Origin: Pseudomonas sp. S37
Lineage (GTDB): Bacteria > Pseudomonadota > Gammaproteobacteria > Pseudomonadales > Pseudomonadaceae
Assembly (NCBI RefSeq): GCF_016658545.1
Contig: NZ_JACVZC010000026.1
Location: 1 to 59,185 of the forward strand
Direction of reading: 5' to 3'
DNA length: 59,185 nucleotides
The translations under genes and the position numbers were made by a program. Below, piece after piece: positions 9,703-19,404 of the stretch. Each line of letters begins with the position of its first letter. The stretch's first letter is position 1. The notes below the pieces were generated by a model. It searched no databases, was not told the DNA's origin, and saw only the letters and a program-made list of their open reading frames with translations.

Positions 9703-10743
9703 ATGACGGACCGATTCGACGCCAAGGACCTGGCGCGCGCCGTGCAAGCCGGCGTTCTCCAGCCGGGCCAGGACCAGGCCCTGCTGGCCTTCCTGCGCCA
9801 GCAACCGGCAGCTCGCGGCAGCTTCCAGCTGGCCCATGTTGCCTTCTACTTTGGCGCCATGCTGATCATGGCGGCCATGGGCTGGTTGCTCACCGAGGCC
9901 TGGATGAGCATCGGCGACGGCGCACTGCTGGTCATCGCCAGCCTGTACATCCTGCTGATCACCTTGTTTGCCCTGAAGCTGCAGCGCCGCGCCCAGCCCG
10001 TCGCTGCCGGGGTGCTGGCAGCCGTCGCGGTCAGCATCGTGCCTCTGGCCGTATTCGCCATCGAGCGGCTGGTCGGCTGGTGGCCCGTGAACGACACGCA
10101 AGCGAACTACCACCATTACTACACCTACGTGCAGAGCGGCTGGCTGGCGATGGAACTGGCCACGGTACTGGCCGGGTTGCTGATGCTGCGGCTGATCCCT
10201 TACCCGTTCATCGTCATGCCCATAGCCGTGGCGCTGTGGTTCATGTCCATGGACCTGAGCGAATGGTTCTTCGGCTCGCCATTCAGTTGGGAACAGCGCC
10301 GAGAAGTTTCGCTGTGGTTCGGGCTGGGGATGCTGGTGGTCTTCCTGGTAGTGGACGGCCGCACGCGCGAGGATTATGCCCATTGGGGTTACCTGGCCGG
10401 GCTGGCGGCGTTCTGGGGCGGCTTGACGCTTGTGGACAATGGCAGCGAGTTGGGCAAGGCCCTGTATTGCCTGATCAACGTTGCGCTGATGGGCATGGCG
10501 GTGCTGCTGCGCCGGCCGGTGTTCATGGTGTTCGGGGCCCTTGGGGTGGCGGCTTACCTGGGATACCTGTCGTATGAGGTGTTTGCCGAGTCGTTGTTGT
10601 TCCCGGTGGTGGTGACCTTGATCGGGCTTGGGGTTATCTGGCTGGGGCTGGTTTACCAGAAGCGGCGGGAGCGGTTGAGCCAGGTGATGCGGGGTTGCTT
10701 ACCGGAATGGGTGCTAGCTGCACTGCCGGCGCTTCGCAGCTGA
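9703..10743 (+). CDS. Polytopic membrane protein, DUF2157-like
   Basis: 346-residue protein with an N-terminal soluble segment (about 1-45) of the kind that begins DUF2157 proteins, followed by roughly nine to ten hydrophobic segments. Function unknown. It starts 9 bp after coq7, so it is probably co-transcribed and may depend on that operon's promoter. The C-terminus is short and basic. A REP pair follows directly after the stop codon. Confidence 0.75.
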   Translation: MTDRFDAKDLARAVQAGVLQPGQDQALLAFLRQQPAARGSFQLAHVAFYFGAMLIMAAMGWLLTEAWMSIGDGALLVIASLYILLITLFALKLQRRAQPVAAGVLAAVAVSIVPLAVFAIERLVGWWPVNDTQANYHHYYTYVQSGWLAMELATVLAGLLMLRLIPYPFIVMPIAVALWFMSMDLSEWFFGSPFSWEQRREVSLWFGLGMLVVFLVVDGRTREDYAHWGYLAGLAAFWGGLTLVDNGSELGKALYCLINVALMGMAVLLRRPVFMVFGALGVAAYLGYLSYEVFAESLLFPVVVTLIGLGVIWLGLVYQKRRERLSQVMRGCLPEWVLAALPALRS

Positions 10744-10744
10744 T

Positions 10745-10834
10745 CCTGTGGGAGCGGGTTTACCCGCGAACACCGGCGAAGCCGGTGCCATCCACCGCGT
10801 CGGCTTCTTCGCGGGTAAACCCGCTCCCACAGGG
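10745..10834. repeat. REP pair, inverted
   Basis: Two palindromic REP elements face each other (core GGAGCGGGTTTACCCGCG, then its complement CGCGGGTAAACCCGCTCC) around a short GC-rich spacer. They fill the gap between two convergent genes and may act as a terminator or mRNA stabiliser. Confidence 0.9.
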
Positions 10835-10862
10835 CTGCAAAGCAGCCCAAGAAATCGAGGCC

Positions 10863-11285
10863 TTAACCCAGCTCTACAATTTCATAGCCGTGGGTAATCT
10901 CAACCCCGGCACGCTCCAGCATGATCGACGCCGAGCAATACTTCTCCGCCGACAGCTCCACAGCACGCTTGACCTGCGCTTCTTTTAGCCCCCGCCCCTT
11001 CACCACAAAATTCATGTGGATCTTGGTAAACACCTTCGGGTCTTCGCTGGCGCGCTCGGCTTCCAGGAACGCCTCGCAGCTCTCCACCGCCTGGCGCGAC
11101 TTCTTCAGGATGCTGACCACGTCAAAGCTGCTGCAGCCACCCAGACCCAGCAGCAGCATTTCCATCGGGCGCACACCCAGGTTGCGGCCGCCGGCCTCGG
11201 GCGGGCCGTCCATCACGACGACATGGCCGCTCCCCGATTCGCCGAGGAACATTGCCTCACCGGCCCACTGGATACGTGCCTTCAT
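10863..11285 (-). CDS. OsmC family peroxiredoxin-like protein
   Basis: 140-residue OsmC/Ohr-fold protein, probably a thiol peroxidase acting on organic hydroperoxides. The two redox cysteines lie in GLGGCSSFD (near residue 51) and KYCSASIML (near residue 118). Its sequence resembles the YhfA-like OsmC subgroup rather than Ohr. It has a clear GGAG site before the ATG and is divergent from vfr, next to which it is conserved in pseudomonads. Confidence 0.88.
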   Translation of the reverse strand: MKARIQWAGEAMFLGESGSGHVVVMDGPPEAGGRNLGVRPMEMLLLGLGGCSSFDVVSILKKSRQAVESCEAFLEAERASEDPKVFTKIHMNFVVKGRGLKEAQVKRAVELSAEKYCSASIMLERAGVEITHGYEIVELG

Positions 11286-11476
11286 CTACCTGGACTCCTG
11301 ATTTTCGGAAAAGGGTGTCAGCTTAGACCTTGTGTGGCTGTGGGAAAAGTACGAGACGTGTCGGTTTAGTACCGAAACATCCTTTGGCGTCTGATAAGCT
11401 GGCGCCAAATGACTGGCGCTTGCCGTCAGCCAACCTCTAAAAAAAGCCTATGCCTCGTATCGAACAGGATTTCGTG

Positions 11477-12121
11477 ATGGTTGCCTCCGCCTTACCCGCA
11501 AAGATCAAGAACATCGACAAATTGCTGGTGCACTGCCAGCGCCGCCGCTACACCGCCAAAAGTAACATCATCTGCGCCGGCGACCGGGCCGAGACACTGT
11601 CGTTCATCATCAAGGGTTCGGTAACCATCATCATCGAGGACGACGACGGCCACGAAATGATCATCGCCTACCTCAACAATGGCGATTTCTTTGGCGAATT
11701 GGGCCTGTTCGAGCCAGTTGACGGTGAACAGCAGCGCAGCGCCTGGGTGCGCGCCAAGACCGAATGCGAAGTGGCGGAAATCAGCTACGAGAAGTTTCGC
11801 GAACTGGCGCGCCAGGACCCGGAAATCCTCTACGCCCTGGGCAGCCAGATGGCCCAGCGCCTGCGCAACACCACGCGCAAGGTCGGTGACCTGGCCTTCT
11901 TCGACGTAACCGGGCGGGTTGCCCGTTGCCTGCTGGAACTGTGCAAACAACCCGACGCCATGACCCACCCCGACGGCATGCAGATCAAGATTACCCGTCA
12001 GGAAATCGGCCGCATCGTCGGTTGCTCGCGGGAAATGGTCGGCCGCGTCCTCAAAGACCTCGAAGAACGCAGCCTGGTACAGGTCAAGGGCAAGACCATG
12101 GTGGTCTACGGTACCCGCTAG
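11477..12121 (+). CDS. vfr: cAMP receptor protein family global regulator Vfr/Crp
   Basis: Dimeric transcription factor of 214 residues. It has an N-terminal cyclic-nucleotide-binding barrel with the phosphate-binding cassette [10 protein letters not shown] near residue 70 and a C-terminal winged helix-turn-helix ([20 protein letters not shown]). ATG at 11477 follows an AGGAT site and matches the family N-terminus; an ATG at 11450 would add nine residues with no ribosome binding site. In P. putida this Crp is reported to bind cAMP very tightly. Its stop overlaps that of the facing ligase gene. Confidence 0.95.
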   Translation: MVASALPAKIKNIDKLLVHCQRRRYTAKSNIICAGDRAETLSFIIKGSVTIIIEDDDGHEMIIAYLNNGDFFGELGLFEPVDGEQQRSAWVRAKTECEVAEISYEKFRELARQDPEILYALGSQMAQRLRNTTRKVGDLAFFDVTGRVARCLLELCKQPDAMTHPDGMQIKITRQEIGRIVGCSREMVGRVLKDLEERSLVQVKGKTMVVYGTR

Positions 12122-12822
12122 TCTTTGGGCAGCTCGGCCAATACCTTGGCATAGGCCTGGGACAGGCGCTCGAACCAGGGCGCCGCCGGCGCCACTTCGT
12201 GCAATGCAATGTGCGCATCAGCGCGGCAACGTTGCTCAAGCTCGCAGCACTCGTTGAAACGGTTGACTGCCGCCACCATCGACTCACGCTCGTTATCCAG
12301 CAGCAGCGCACCGTGCACCAGAACCACCGGGCGCTTGCCACCCAGGCCCTGGCGCCAGCGCTGGGCAGTGCCGACCAGCTTGCGACCGTTAAGGTTGACG
12401 TTGTAGCGGCCATCGCAGAAGGCTCCGTCGATTTCCCCCACCGACGCCACCCCGCCCCACTCGCGCAGCACATCGCACAGCGGCAGGCACAGGCGCTCGT
12501 AGGCGTTCTCTATACGGCCGTGATCACCTTCGCTGCGTGGTGCTGCGTAAACCAGCGCAACGTTTACAGTGGAATGCGATTGCGGCACCGGCTCGCCGCC
12601 GGTTTCGCGCAACAGCACTGGCCAGCCGGCAATGGCCAGCTCTGCGCAGGCGGCTTCGAAGTTGTCCAGGCGGCTCATGCGCCGGGGCATGACCAAGGCA
12701 TGGTCGGTGGGGCGCCAGAACAGCACGCCACTCTCGCGTTCGCCACGGCAGACGGCAGCCAGCAGTTCCTGTTCGGCGTGCAGGCCCTGTTCGACGGTCA
12801 GGGCCAGGGGTTGATCGGTCAT
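12118..12822 (-). CDS. Lipoate/octanoate-protein ligase A family protein, divergent motif
   Basis: 234-residue BPL/LplA-fold protein. The catalytic-lysine motif [11 protein letters not shown] is present near residue 147. The usual RRxSGGGxVYHD loop is replaced by [16 protein letters not shown] near residues 72-87, so it may transfer lipoyl, octanoyl or another acyl group with altered specificity. Its stop codon overlaps the vfr stop on the opposite strand through a shared CTAG. Confidence 0.8.
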   Translation of the reverse strand: MTDQPLALTVEQGLHAEQELLAAVCRGERESGVLFWRPTDHALVMPRRMSRLDNFEAACAELAIAGWPVLLRETGGEPVPQSHSTVNVALVYAAPRSEGDHGRIENAYERLCLPLCDVLREWGGVASVGEIDGAFCDGRYNVNLNGRKLVGTAQRWRQGLGGKRPVVLVHGALLLDNERESMVAAVNRFNECCELEQRCRADAHIALHEVAPAAPWFERLSQAYAKVLAELPKD

Positions 12823-12848
12823 TGATCCACCTTTGGTGTTATTTTCAA

Positions 12849-12950
12849 GGGCCTATTCGCGGGTAAACCCGCTCCCACAAGGACACCACAAGCCCGAGGG
12901 TGGTGGAGAACCTGTGGGAGCGGGTTCACCCGCGAAAGGGCCATTACAGG
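12849..12950. repeat. REP pair, inverted, mixed cores
   Basis: Two facing REP elements upstream of the lipoate-ligase-like gene and downstream of trpC. The first has core GGGTAAACCC, the second GGGTTCACCC, so the two arms differ in the central bases. Confidence 0.9.
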
Positions 12951-12955
12951 CATAC

Positions 12956-12980
12956 AAAAAAGCCGGCAATCACGCCGGCT
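12956..12980 (-). terminator. Rho-independent terminator of trpGDC
   Basis: On the minus strand AGCCGGC/GCCGGCT (12961-12967 with 12974-12980) is followed by five T. It starts 9 bp after the trpC stop. Confidence 0.85.
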
Positions 12981-12989
12981 TCATTTCAA

Positions 12990-13823
12990 TCAGTCCAGTT
13001 GCTGAACAGTCTTCTTCACCTGGTCCGGGAAGAACAACCGCTGCAGCTCCAGCCCAGGTTGCTCGGCGCGCATGAACGCCTCACCGACCAGGAACGAGTA
13101 AACCTCGTTGATCGCCATCAGCTCGACATCGGCCCGGTTCAAGATACCGCTTTCAGTAATCGCCAGGCGATCACGCGGTATGCGCGGCAGCAGGTCAAGG
13201 GTGGTCTCCAGGCTGACTTCAAAGGTGTGCAGGTTGCGGTTGTTCACGCCCACCAGCGGCGTATCCAGCGTTTTCAACGCACGCTCCAGCTCATCGCCAT
13301 CGTGCACTTCTACCAATACATCGAGGCCGACGTCCTTGGCGGTGGCGGCCAGTTCGGCCATCTTCACGTCATCCAGCGCCGACACGATCAGCAGCACACA
13401 ATCTGCACCCAAGGCCCGGGCCTCGACGATCTGGTACGGGTCGACCATGAAATCCTTGCGGATCACCGGCAGCGAAACCGCCGCGCGAGCCTGTTGCAAG
13501 TACTCATCGGCCCCCTGGAAGTAATCCACATCGGTCAGCACCGACAGGCAGGTAGCACCGCCCTTTTCGTAGCTGACAGCGATTTCCGCCGGCACGAAGT
13601 CTTCACGGATCACGCCCTTGCTTGGCGAAGCCTTCTTGATTTCGGCAATCACCGCAGGCTGCTTGCGCTTGGCCTGCTCGATCAAGGCATTGGCAAAGCC
13701 GCGCGGGGCATCAGCGGCCTTGGCCAGGCGCTCCAGTTCAGCAAGGCTGACCCGCGCACTGCGCTCGGCCACTTCCTGAAACTTGCGGGCAATGATCCTT
13801 TCCAGCACTGTCGGCACACTCAT
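12990..13823 (-). CDS. trpC: Indole-3-glycerol phosphate synthase
   Basis: Ring-closing enzyme of tryptophan synthesis that makes indole-3-glycerol phosphate from CdRP. The 277-residue TIM barrel has [11 protein letters not shown] near residues 60-70 with the catalytic lysine, and the phosphate-binding region AITESGI near residue 220. It is not fused to TrpF, unlike enteric TrpC. It overlaps trpD by ATGA, indicating translational coupling, and is the last gene of trpGDC. Confidence 0.97.
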   Translation of the reverse strand: MSVPTVLERIIARKFQEVAERSARVSLAELERLAKAADAPRGFANALIEQAKRKQPAVIAEIKKASPSKGVIREDFVPAEIAVSYEKGGATCLSVLTDVDYFQGADEYLQQARAAVSLPVIRKDFMVDPYQIVEARALGADCVLLIVSALDDVKMAELAATAKDVGLDVLVEVHDGDELERALKTLDTPLVGVNNRNLHTFEVSLETTLDLLPRIPRDRLAITESGILNRADVELMAINEVYSFLVGEAFMRAEQPGLELQRLFFPDQVKKTVQQLD

Positions 13824-14869
13824 GCTTCGTTCTCCACCTTGAATACTGCAGTAAAGGCACCCAGTTCCTGCAACTTCTCCCAGGCCAGCCCGGTGTGCAA
13901 CACGTCGTGTGCCAGTTCCACACCTTGCGCCAGGGTCATTGCATGATCGGCGGCATACAGTGCCGCGCCCGCGTTGAGCACGATCATTTCGGCTGCCTTC
14001 TGGCCGTTTTCGGTCTTGCGCCGGCCCAGGGCATCACGAATCAGTTCCAGCGACGCCTGCGGGTTTTCGACGGCCAGACCATGCAGGCTCTGGCTTTTCA
14101 TGCCGAGGTCTTCCGGCTCTACCCAGTACTCAGTAATTTCGTCGTTTTTCAGCTCGGCAACAAAGGTGGGTGCGGCCAGGCTGAACTCGTCCAGGCCATC
14201 CTTCGAGTGCACCACCAGCACATGCTTGCTGCCCAGGCGCTGCAGCACCTCGGCCAGCGGGCGGCACAGGGCCTGGGCGAACACGCCGACCACCTGGTGC
14301 TTTACGCCGGCCGGATTCGTAAGCGGGCCGAGCATGTTGAACAAGGTACGCAGACCCAAGTCGCGACGCGGGCCGGCGGCATGCTTCATGGCCGAGTGGT
14401 GGCTTTGCGCGAACATGAAGCCGATACCCAGGCTATCGATGCAACGGGCAACCTGGACCGGCGTCAGGTTCAGATAAATGCCGGCAGCTTCCAGCAAATC
14501 GGCACTGCCGCTCTTGCCCGACACGGCGCGGTTGCCGTGCTTGGCCACGGTGCAGCCCGCTGCCGCGAGGACGAACGACGACGCGGTGGAAACGTTGAAG
14601 ATGTTGGCGCCATCACCGCCAGTACCGACGATATCGACCACGCCATCAAGGCTCTGCAGTTCAACCTTGTCGGCCAGCTCGCGCATCACCGACACCGCAC
14701 CGACAATTTCATCGATGCTCTCGCTTTTCATGCGCATGCCCATCAGGAAGGCGCCGATCTGCGCCTCGCTGCACTGGCCAGTCATGATCTGGCGCATCAC
14801 ATCACGCATTTCTTCGGTAGAAAGGTCCAGCTGGCCGACGATACGGCTCAACGCGCTCTTGATATCCAT
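13820..14869 (-). CDS. trpD: Anthranilate phosphoribosyltransferase
   Basis: Transfers phosphoribose from PRPP to anthranilate in tryptophan synthesis. The 349-residue protein carries the PRPP-binding motif [14 protein letters not shown] near residues 81-94 and the KHGNRAVS motif near 109. It is a free-standing TrpD, not fused to TrpG. It lies 9 bp after trpG and overlaps trpC by 4 bp. Confidence 0.97.
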   Translation of the reverse strand: MDIKSALSRIVGQLDLSTEEMRDVMRQIMTGQCSEAQIGAFLMGMRMKSESIDEIVGAVSVMRELADKVELQSLDGVVDIVGTGGDGANIFNVSTASSFVLAAAGCTVAKHGNRAVSGKSGSADLLEAAGIYLNLTPVQVARCIDSLGIGFMFAQSHHSAMKHAAGPRRDLGLRTLFNMLGPLTNPAGVKHQVVGVFAQALCRPLAEVLQRLGSKHVLVVHSKDGLDEFSLAAPTFVAELKNDEITEYWVEPEDLGMKSQSLHGLAVENPQASLELIRDALGRRKTENGQKAAEMIVLNAGAALYAADHAMTLAQGVELAHDVLHTGLAWEKLQELGAFTAVFKVENEA

Positions 14870-14878
14870 GTGCGATCC

Positions 14879-15472
14879 TTAGCGGCGGCCGCCGGTCTGC
14901 TTGAGGAAATTGGCGAACAGCTCGTGGCCCTGCTCGGTCAGGATCGATTCAGGGTGGAACTGCACCCCCTCGATATTCAGTGTCTTGTGGCGCAGGCCCA
15001 TGATCTCGTCGACCGAACCGTCAGCATGGGCGGTCCAGGCGGTCACTTCCAGGCACTCAGGCAAGGTTTCGCGCTTGACCACCAGCGAGTGGTAACGGGT
15101 TACCGTCAGCGGGTTGTTGAGGCCGGCGAACACACCCAGGTCACGGTGGTGGACCGGGCTGGTCTTGCCGTGCATCACCTGGCGGGCACGCACCACGTCA
15201 CCGCCAAAGGCCTGGCCGATGGACTGGTGGCCCAGGCACACGCCAAGAATCGGCAGCTTGCCGGCGAAATGCAGGATGGCCTCGATGGACACGCCTGCCT
15301 CGCTCGGCGTGCACGGGCCTGGAGATACGACGATGCGCTCGGGGTTGAGGGCTTCGATCTGGGCGATAGTCATTTCGTCATTGCGAATGACCTTGACCTC
15401 GGCACCCAGCTCGCCAAGGTACTGAACGACGTTGTAAGTGAATGAGTCGTAATTGTCGATCATCAGTAACAT
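14879..15472 (-). CDS. trpG: Anthranilate synthase component II (glutamine amidotransferase)
   Basis: Supplies ammonia from glutamine to TrpE for anthranilate formation. The 197-residue class I amidotransferase has the nucleophile cysteine in [11 protein letters not shown] (near residue 79) and the His-Glu of HPES near residue 170. The start [11 protein letters not shown] has a GAGG site; an in-frame extension of 25 codons to 15547 has no ribosome binding site and lies in the leader region. It is the first gene of trpGDC, preceded by a leader peptide at 15609-15653. Confidence 0.96.
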   Translation of the reverse strand: MLLMIDNYDSFTYNVVQYLGELGAEVKVIRNDEMTIAQIEALNPERIVVSPGPCTPSEAGVSIEAILHFAGKLPILGVCLGHQSIGQAFGGDVVRARQVMHGKTSPVHHRDLGVFAGLNNPLTVTRYHSLVVKRETLPECLEVTAWTAHADGSVDEIMGLRHKTLNIEGVQFHPESILTEQGHELFANFLKQTGGRR

Positions 15473-15567
15473 CGTATTAAACCTCTTGAATCTACTGACT
15501 TCAGGATTCGAACCTTCTTGCTCCTGCCGCAGGCGCAGCTTGGCCATTAAAGGGCGGTAGACAGGAA

Positions 15568-15597
15568 GGCAAACGGGGGCGGGCCGGACGGGCCGGC
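15568..15597 (-). promoter_or_regulatory. Putative trpGDC attenuator hairpin
   Basis: On the minus strand a GCCGG/CCGGC stem (15583-15597) follows the leader stop by 11 bp, then CCGTTTGCC. It lies between the leader peptide and trpG, as expected for an attenuator. The T run is weak, so termination may be inefficient or differently arranged. Confidence 0.55.
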
Positions 15598-15608
15598 AGG
15601 GGATAAAG

Positions 15609-15653
15609 TCAGGCGCGCCAACGCCAACGGGCGTGGGCCTTGATTACGCGCAT
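15609..15653 (-). CDS. trpL: trp leader peptide upstream of trpGDC
   Basis: A 14-codon frame encoding [14 protein letters not shown] with two tryptophan codons separated by one arginine, ending 136 bp before trpG. The Trp codons overlap a GGCGCGCC sequence that can enter alternative pairings. Attenuation of trpE and trpGDC in P. putida is described in the literature; this frame fits that role. There is no obvious ribosome binding site. A nearly identical peptide precedes trpE at 19405-19449. Confidence 0.75.
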   Translation of the reverse strand: MRVIKAHARWRWRA

Positions 15654-15840
15654 CAAGAGTTTACTGACGATCAACACAGGATAGGTCTCGCTCATACGTC
15701 CCGGCACAGTAGCCTACCGGGGCGGCGGGCGCAATATGCCCGTAAACACGGGGAAACGAATGGACTTGGGAGCGATGCCCCACGATTTGCTAAGGTCGAT
15801 CGGGTTGTCTTGATAAAAACAAAGAAAAGGATGTTCCCAG

Positions 15841-17721
15841 ATGCGAAAAGCCCCGTTATTGCGCTTTACCCTCGCCTCGCTGGCATTTGCCTGCAGCCAG
15901 GCTTTCGCCGCCCCTTCGCCCTACTCCAGCATGATCGTGTTTGGCGACAGCCTCAGCGATGCCGGGCAGTTTGGTGGCGCACGCTTCACCAACCGTGATG
16001 CCGATGGCAATTATGCCCCGGTGTCTCCGATGATCCTCGGCGGCCGACTGGGGGTAGACCCGACAGCCCTTGGCCCTTCCACCTCCCCCATCAACCCGGC
16101 GCTGGGGATCCCCGACGGCAACAACTGGGCAGTCGGCGGCTACACCACCCAGCAGATCCTCGACTCGATCACCAGCACGTCCAAAACCGTGATCCCACCT
16201 GGGCGCGAAGGTGCCGGGCTGGTACTGCGAGAAAAGCCTGGCTACCTGGCCAACGGCCTGCGCGCCGATCCCAATGCACTGTACTACCTCACCGGCGGCG
16301 GCAACGATTTCCTGCAAGGCCTGGTCAACAGCCCGGCCGACGCAGTGGCTGCCGGTGCCCGCCTGGCCGCCAGCGCCCAGGCCCTGCAACAAGGTGGCGC
16401 ACGCTACATCATGGTCTGGCTGCTGCCCGACCTCGGCCAGACACCAAATTTCAGCGGCACACCACAACAGAACCCGCTTTCATTGCTATCAGCGGCCTTC
16501 AACCAGTCGCTGCTCAGCCAGTTGGGGCAGATCGATGCCGAGATCATCCCGCTGAACATCCCCGTACTGCTAAGCGAGGCATTGGCCAGCCCCAGTCAGT
16601 TCGGCCTGGCCACCGGGCAGAACCTGGTCGGCACCTGCTACAGCGGCGAAGGCTGCGTGGAAAACCCGCTGTACGGCATCAACGGCACCACGCCAGACCC
16701 GACCAAGCTGCTGTTCAACGACTCGGTGCACCCGACCATCGCGGGCCAGCAACTGATCGCCGATTATGGTTACTCGATCCTCTCTGCCCCGTGGGAGCTG
16801 ACCCTGCTGCCGGAAATGGCCCACGCCAGCCTGCGCGCCCACCAGGATGAGCTGCGCAACCAGTGGCAAACACCCTGGCAGGCCGTTGGCCAGTGGCAGG
16901 CCTTTGTCGCCAGCGGCGCCCAGGACCTGGACTTCGACGGCCAGGGCAGCGCGGCCAGCGGCGATGGCCGCGGCTACAACCTGACCGTGGGCGGCAGCTA
17001 CCGCCTGAACGACGCCTGGCGCCTGGGCCTGGCCGGCGGCGTATACCGGCAGAAGCTGGAAGCTGGTGAACAGGATTCGGACTACAAGCTCGACAGTTAC
17101 CTGGCCAGCGCCTTCGCCCAGTACCGCCAGGATCGCTGGTGGGGCGATGCCGCGCTGACTGCCGGGCACCTGGACTACAGCGACCTCAAACGTACTTTCG
17201 CCCTTGGCGTGAACGACCGCAGCGAAAAGGGCGACACCGATGGTGAAGCCTGGGCGATGTCCGCGCGGTTGGGCTACAACCTGGCGGCCGACAGCAGCAA
17301 CTGGCAGTTGGCGCCGTTCATCAGCGCCGACTATGCGCGGGTGAAGGTGGATGGCTATGACGAGAAGAGCGGGCGCTCGACGGCCCTGGGCTTTGATGAT
17401 CAGGAGCGTACGTCACGCCGTTTGGGCGTAGGGCTGCTGGGCAGCGTGCAAGTGCTGCCAGGTACCCGGTTGTTTGCCGAGGTGGCGCAGGAGCATGAGT
17501 TCGAGGATGACCAGCAGGATGTGACGATGCACCTGACCAGCTTGGCAGCGAATGACTTCACCTTGACCGGGTATACGCCGCACAGTGACCTGACCCGGGC
17601 CAGCCTGGGGGTGAGCCATGAAGTGGTGGCGGGGGTGCATTTGCGCGGGAACTACAACTGGCGCAAGAGTGATGAGCTGACGCAGCAGGGGGTTAGCCTG
17701 GGGGTTAGTGTGGACTTTTAG
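15841..17721 (+). CDS. estP: Autotransporter esterase, GDSL family (EstA/EstP)
   Basis: Outer-membrane-anchored lipolytic enzyme of 626 residues. A signal peptide covers about 1-23 (cut after AFA). The GDSL passenger has [10 protein letters not shown] near residue 32, GGGNDF near 155 and the catalytic Asp-His in FNDSVHPT near 294. The C-terminal type V beta-barrel runs from about residue 350 to the terminal phenylalanine (SVDF). It is a single gene lying between trpG and trpE, divergent from trpG and convergent with trpE. P. putida EstP and P. aeruginosa EstA are relatives. Confidence 0.93.
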   Translation: MRKAPLLRFTLASLAFACSQAFAAPSPYSSMIVFGDSLSDAGQFGGARFTNRDADGNYAPVSPMILGGRLGVDPTALGPSTSPINPALGIPDGNNWAVGGYTTQQILDSITSTSKTVIPPGREGAGLVLREKPGYLANGLRADPNALYYLTGGGNDFLQGLVNSPADAVAAGARLAASAQALQQGGARYIMVWLLPDLGQTPNFSGTPQQNPLSLLSAAFNQSLLSQLGQIDAEIIPLNIPVLLSEALASPSQFGLATGQNLVGTCYSGEGCVENPLYGINGTTPDPTKLLFNDSVHPTIAGQQLIADYGYSILSAPWELTLLPEMAHASLRAHQDELRNQWQTPWQAVGQWQAFVASGAQDLDFDGQGSAASGDGRGYNLTVGGSYRLNDAWRLGLAGGVYRQKLEAGEQDSDYKLDSYLASAFAQYRQDRWWGDAALTAGHLDYSDLKRTFALGVNDRSEKGDTDGEAWAMSARLGYNLAADSSNWQLAPFISADYARVKVDGYDEKSGRSTALGFDDQERTSRRLGVGLLGSVQVLPGTRLFAEVAQEHEFEDDQQDVTMHLTSLAANDFTLTGYTPHSDLTRASLGVSHEVVAGVHLRGNYNWRKSDELTQQGVSLGVSVDF

Positions 17722-17728
17722 GTTGTTG

Positions 17729-17846
17729 GGGCCGCTTTGCGGCCCATTCGCGGGTAAACCCGCTCCTACAAGGGTTGCGCAAGCCTCAGACCTTACGCGG
17801 TCATTGTAGGAGCGGGTTTACCCGCGAAGGGCTGCAAAGCAGCCCC
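17729..17846. repeat. REP pair, inverted
   Basis: Two facing REP elements with cores GGGTAAACCC and GGGTTTACCC, flanked by GCCGCTTTGCGGC and GCTGCAAAGCAGC minor palindromes, fill the gap between the convergent estP and trpE. Confidence 0.9.
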
Positions 17847-17853
17847 AATCGGT

Positions 17854-19335
17854 CTATCTGGCGGAAGTCTGCTCAGCCAACGCCACCGCACGGAACATCG
17901 CCCGGCGCTTGTTGATGGTTTCTTCCCACTCCAGCGCCGGCACCGAGTCGGCAACAATGCCGCCCCCCGCCTGCACATGCAGCTCGCCATCCTTGATTAC
18001 CGCAGTGCGGATGGCAATTGCGGTATCCATGTTGCCATTCCAGGCAAAGTAACCCACGGCACCGCCGTAAACCCCGCGCTTGACCGGCTCCAACTCGTCG
18101 ATAATCTCCATCGCGCGAATTTTCGGCGCACCCGAAAGCGTACCGGCCGGCAAGATCGCCCGCAGCGCATCCATCGCCGTCAACCCTTCACGCAGTTGGC
18201 CGGTGACGTTGGACACAATGTGCATGACGTTGGAATAACGCTCGATCACCATCTTCTCGGTCAGGCGCACGCTGCCGGTCGACGACACCCGGCCCACATC
18301 GTTGCGGCCCAGGTCGATCAGCATCAGGTGCTCGGCGATCTCTTTGTCATCCGACAGCAGGTCGTCTTCCAGCGCGCGGTCGGCCTCTTCGGTCGCACCG
18401 CGTGGGCGGGTACCGGCAATCGGGCGCACGGTGACCAGGTTGTCCTCGACACGTACCAGCACCTCGGGCGAGCTGCCGACCACGTGGAAGTCGCCGAAGT
18501 TGAAGAAGTACATGTACGGCGTCGGGTTGAAGCAGCGCAGTGCACGGTACAGGTCGATGGGTGCGGCCTTGAAGTCGATCGACATGCGCTGCGAAGGCAC
18601 CACCTGCATGCAGTCGCCCGCCAGGATGTATTCCTTCACGGTGTCGACCGCGCGCTCGTAATCTTCCTGGGTAAAGCTTGAGCGGAATGCCGGCTCGGCA
18701 GCCATCGGGCCACTCAGGTCCAGGCCACGGCGCGGGGTGATCGGCTGGCGCAGGGTTTCCAGCAGGCCTTGCAGGCGTGCCTGGCCCTGTTCGAATGCCT
18801 GCTCTTCAGCCGGGTCGACCAGCACGATGGCGTGCATCTTGCCCGCCAGGTTGTCGAACACCACCACCGCATCGGACACCATCAGCAGGATATCCGGCAC
18901 GCCCAGCGGGTCCGGGTTGGGGCAGGCCCCCAGGCGCTTTTCCACATAACGCACACAGTCGTAGCCGAAGTAGCCAACCAGGCCGCCGTTGAAGCGCGGC
19001 AAGCCGGAGATATCGGCGACCTTGTAGCGGTCCTTGAAGGCTTCGACGAAGGCCAGCGGGTCTTCGACATCATGGCTTTCTACCTCGACGCCATCCTGCA
19101 GGACGCTGACGTGGTAGCCGTGCACACGCATCACGGTGCGCGACGGCAGGCCGATCATCGAGTAACGGCCCCACTTCTCGCCGCCCTGCACCGATTCAAG
19201 CAGGTACGAGTTGGGTTGGTCAGCCAGTTTCAGGTAGATCGACAGCGGCGTGTCGAAGTCGGCCAGGGTTTCGCAAGCCAGGGGAATGCGGTTATAGCCG
19301 GCAGCGGCCAGGCGCAGGAATTCTTCGCGGTTCAT
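17854..19335 (-). CDS. trpE: Anthranilate synthase component I
   Basis: Converts chorismate and ammonia to anthranilate, the first step of tryptophan synthesis, in complex with TrpG. The 493-residue protein has the tryptophan feedback-site motif LLES near residue 40 and the C-terminal catalytic signature [14 protein letters not shown]. The start MNREEF follows GAGG; a 12-residue upstream extension is unlikely. It is 69 bp downstream of gph, and that gap contains a hairpin fitting an attenuator. Confidence 0.97.
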   Translation of the reverse strand: MNREEFLRLAAAGYNRIPLACETLADFDTPLSIYLKLADQPNSYLLESVQGGEKWGRYSMIGLPSRTVMRVHGYHVSVLQDGVEVESHDVEDPLAFVEAFKDRYKVADISGLPRFNGGLVGYFGYDCVRYVEKRLGACPNPDPLGVPDILLMVSDAVVVFDNLAGKMHAIVLVDPAEEQAFEQGQARLQGLLETLRQPITPRRGLDLSGPMAAEPAFRSSFTQEDYERAVDTVKEYILAGDCMQVVPSQRMSIDFKAAPIDLYRALRCFNPTPYMYFFNFGDFHVVGSSPEVLVRVEDNLVTVRPIAGTRPRGATEEADRALEDDLLSDDKEIAEHLMLIDLGRNDVGRVSSTGSVRLTEKMVIERYSNVMHIVSNVTGQLREGLTAMDALRAILPAGTLSGAPKIRAMEIIDELEPVKRGVYGGAVGYFAWNGNMDTAIAIRTAVIKDGELHVQAGGGIVADSVPALEWEETINKRRAMFRAVALAEQTSAR

Positions 19336-19370
19336 GAGTAGCCTCGTGGCAAGCAGCAATAGGTCAGGCA

Positions 19371-19395
19371 AACGGACGGGCCGGCACGCGCCGGC
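19371..19395 (-). promoter_or_regulatory. Putative trpE attenuator hairpin
   Basis: On the minus strand GCCGGC/GCCGGC (19380-19385 with 19390-19395) forms a stem with a 4-base loop, then CCGTCCGTTTGCC. The loop side contains GGCGCG, complementary to the CGCGCC that overlaps the Trp codons of the leader. An alternative antiterminating pairing is therefore possible. There is no long T run. Confidence 0.55.
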
Positions 19396-19404
19396 AAGCA
19401 GAAG

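Noticed and set aside
15500..15520. GGTTCGAATCC on the minus strand upstream of trpG, like a tRNA T loop
   Set aside because: The flanking bases give only a three-pair T stem. There is no acceptor stem or anticodon arm nearby, so it is a chance match.
15473..15547. A longer TrpG with 25 extra N-terminal residues
   Set aside because: The extension has no ribosome binding site and an atypical sequence. The shorter start has GAGG and matches the conserved amidotransferase N-terminus.
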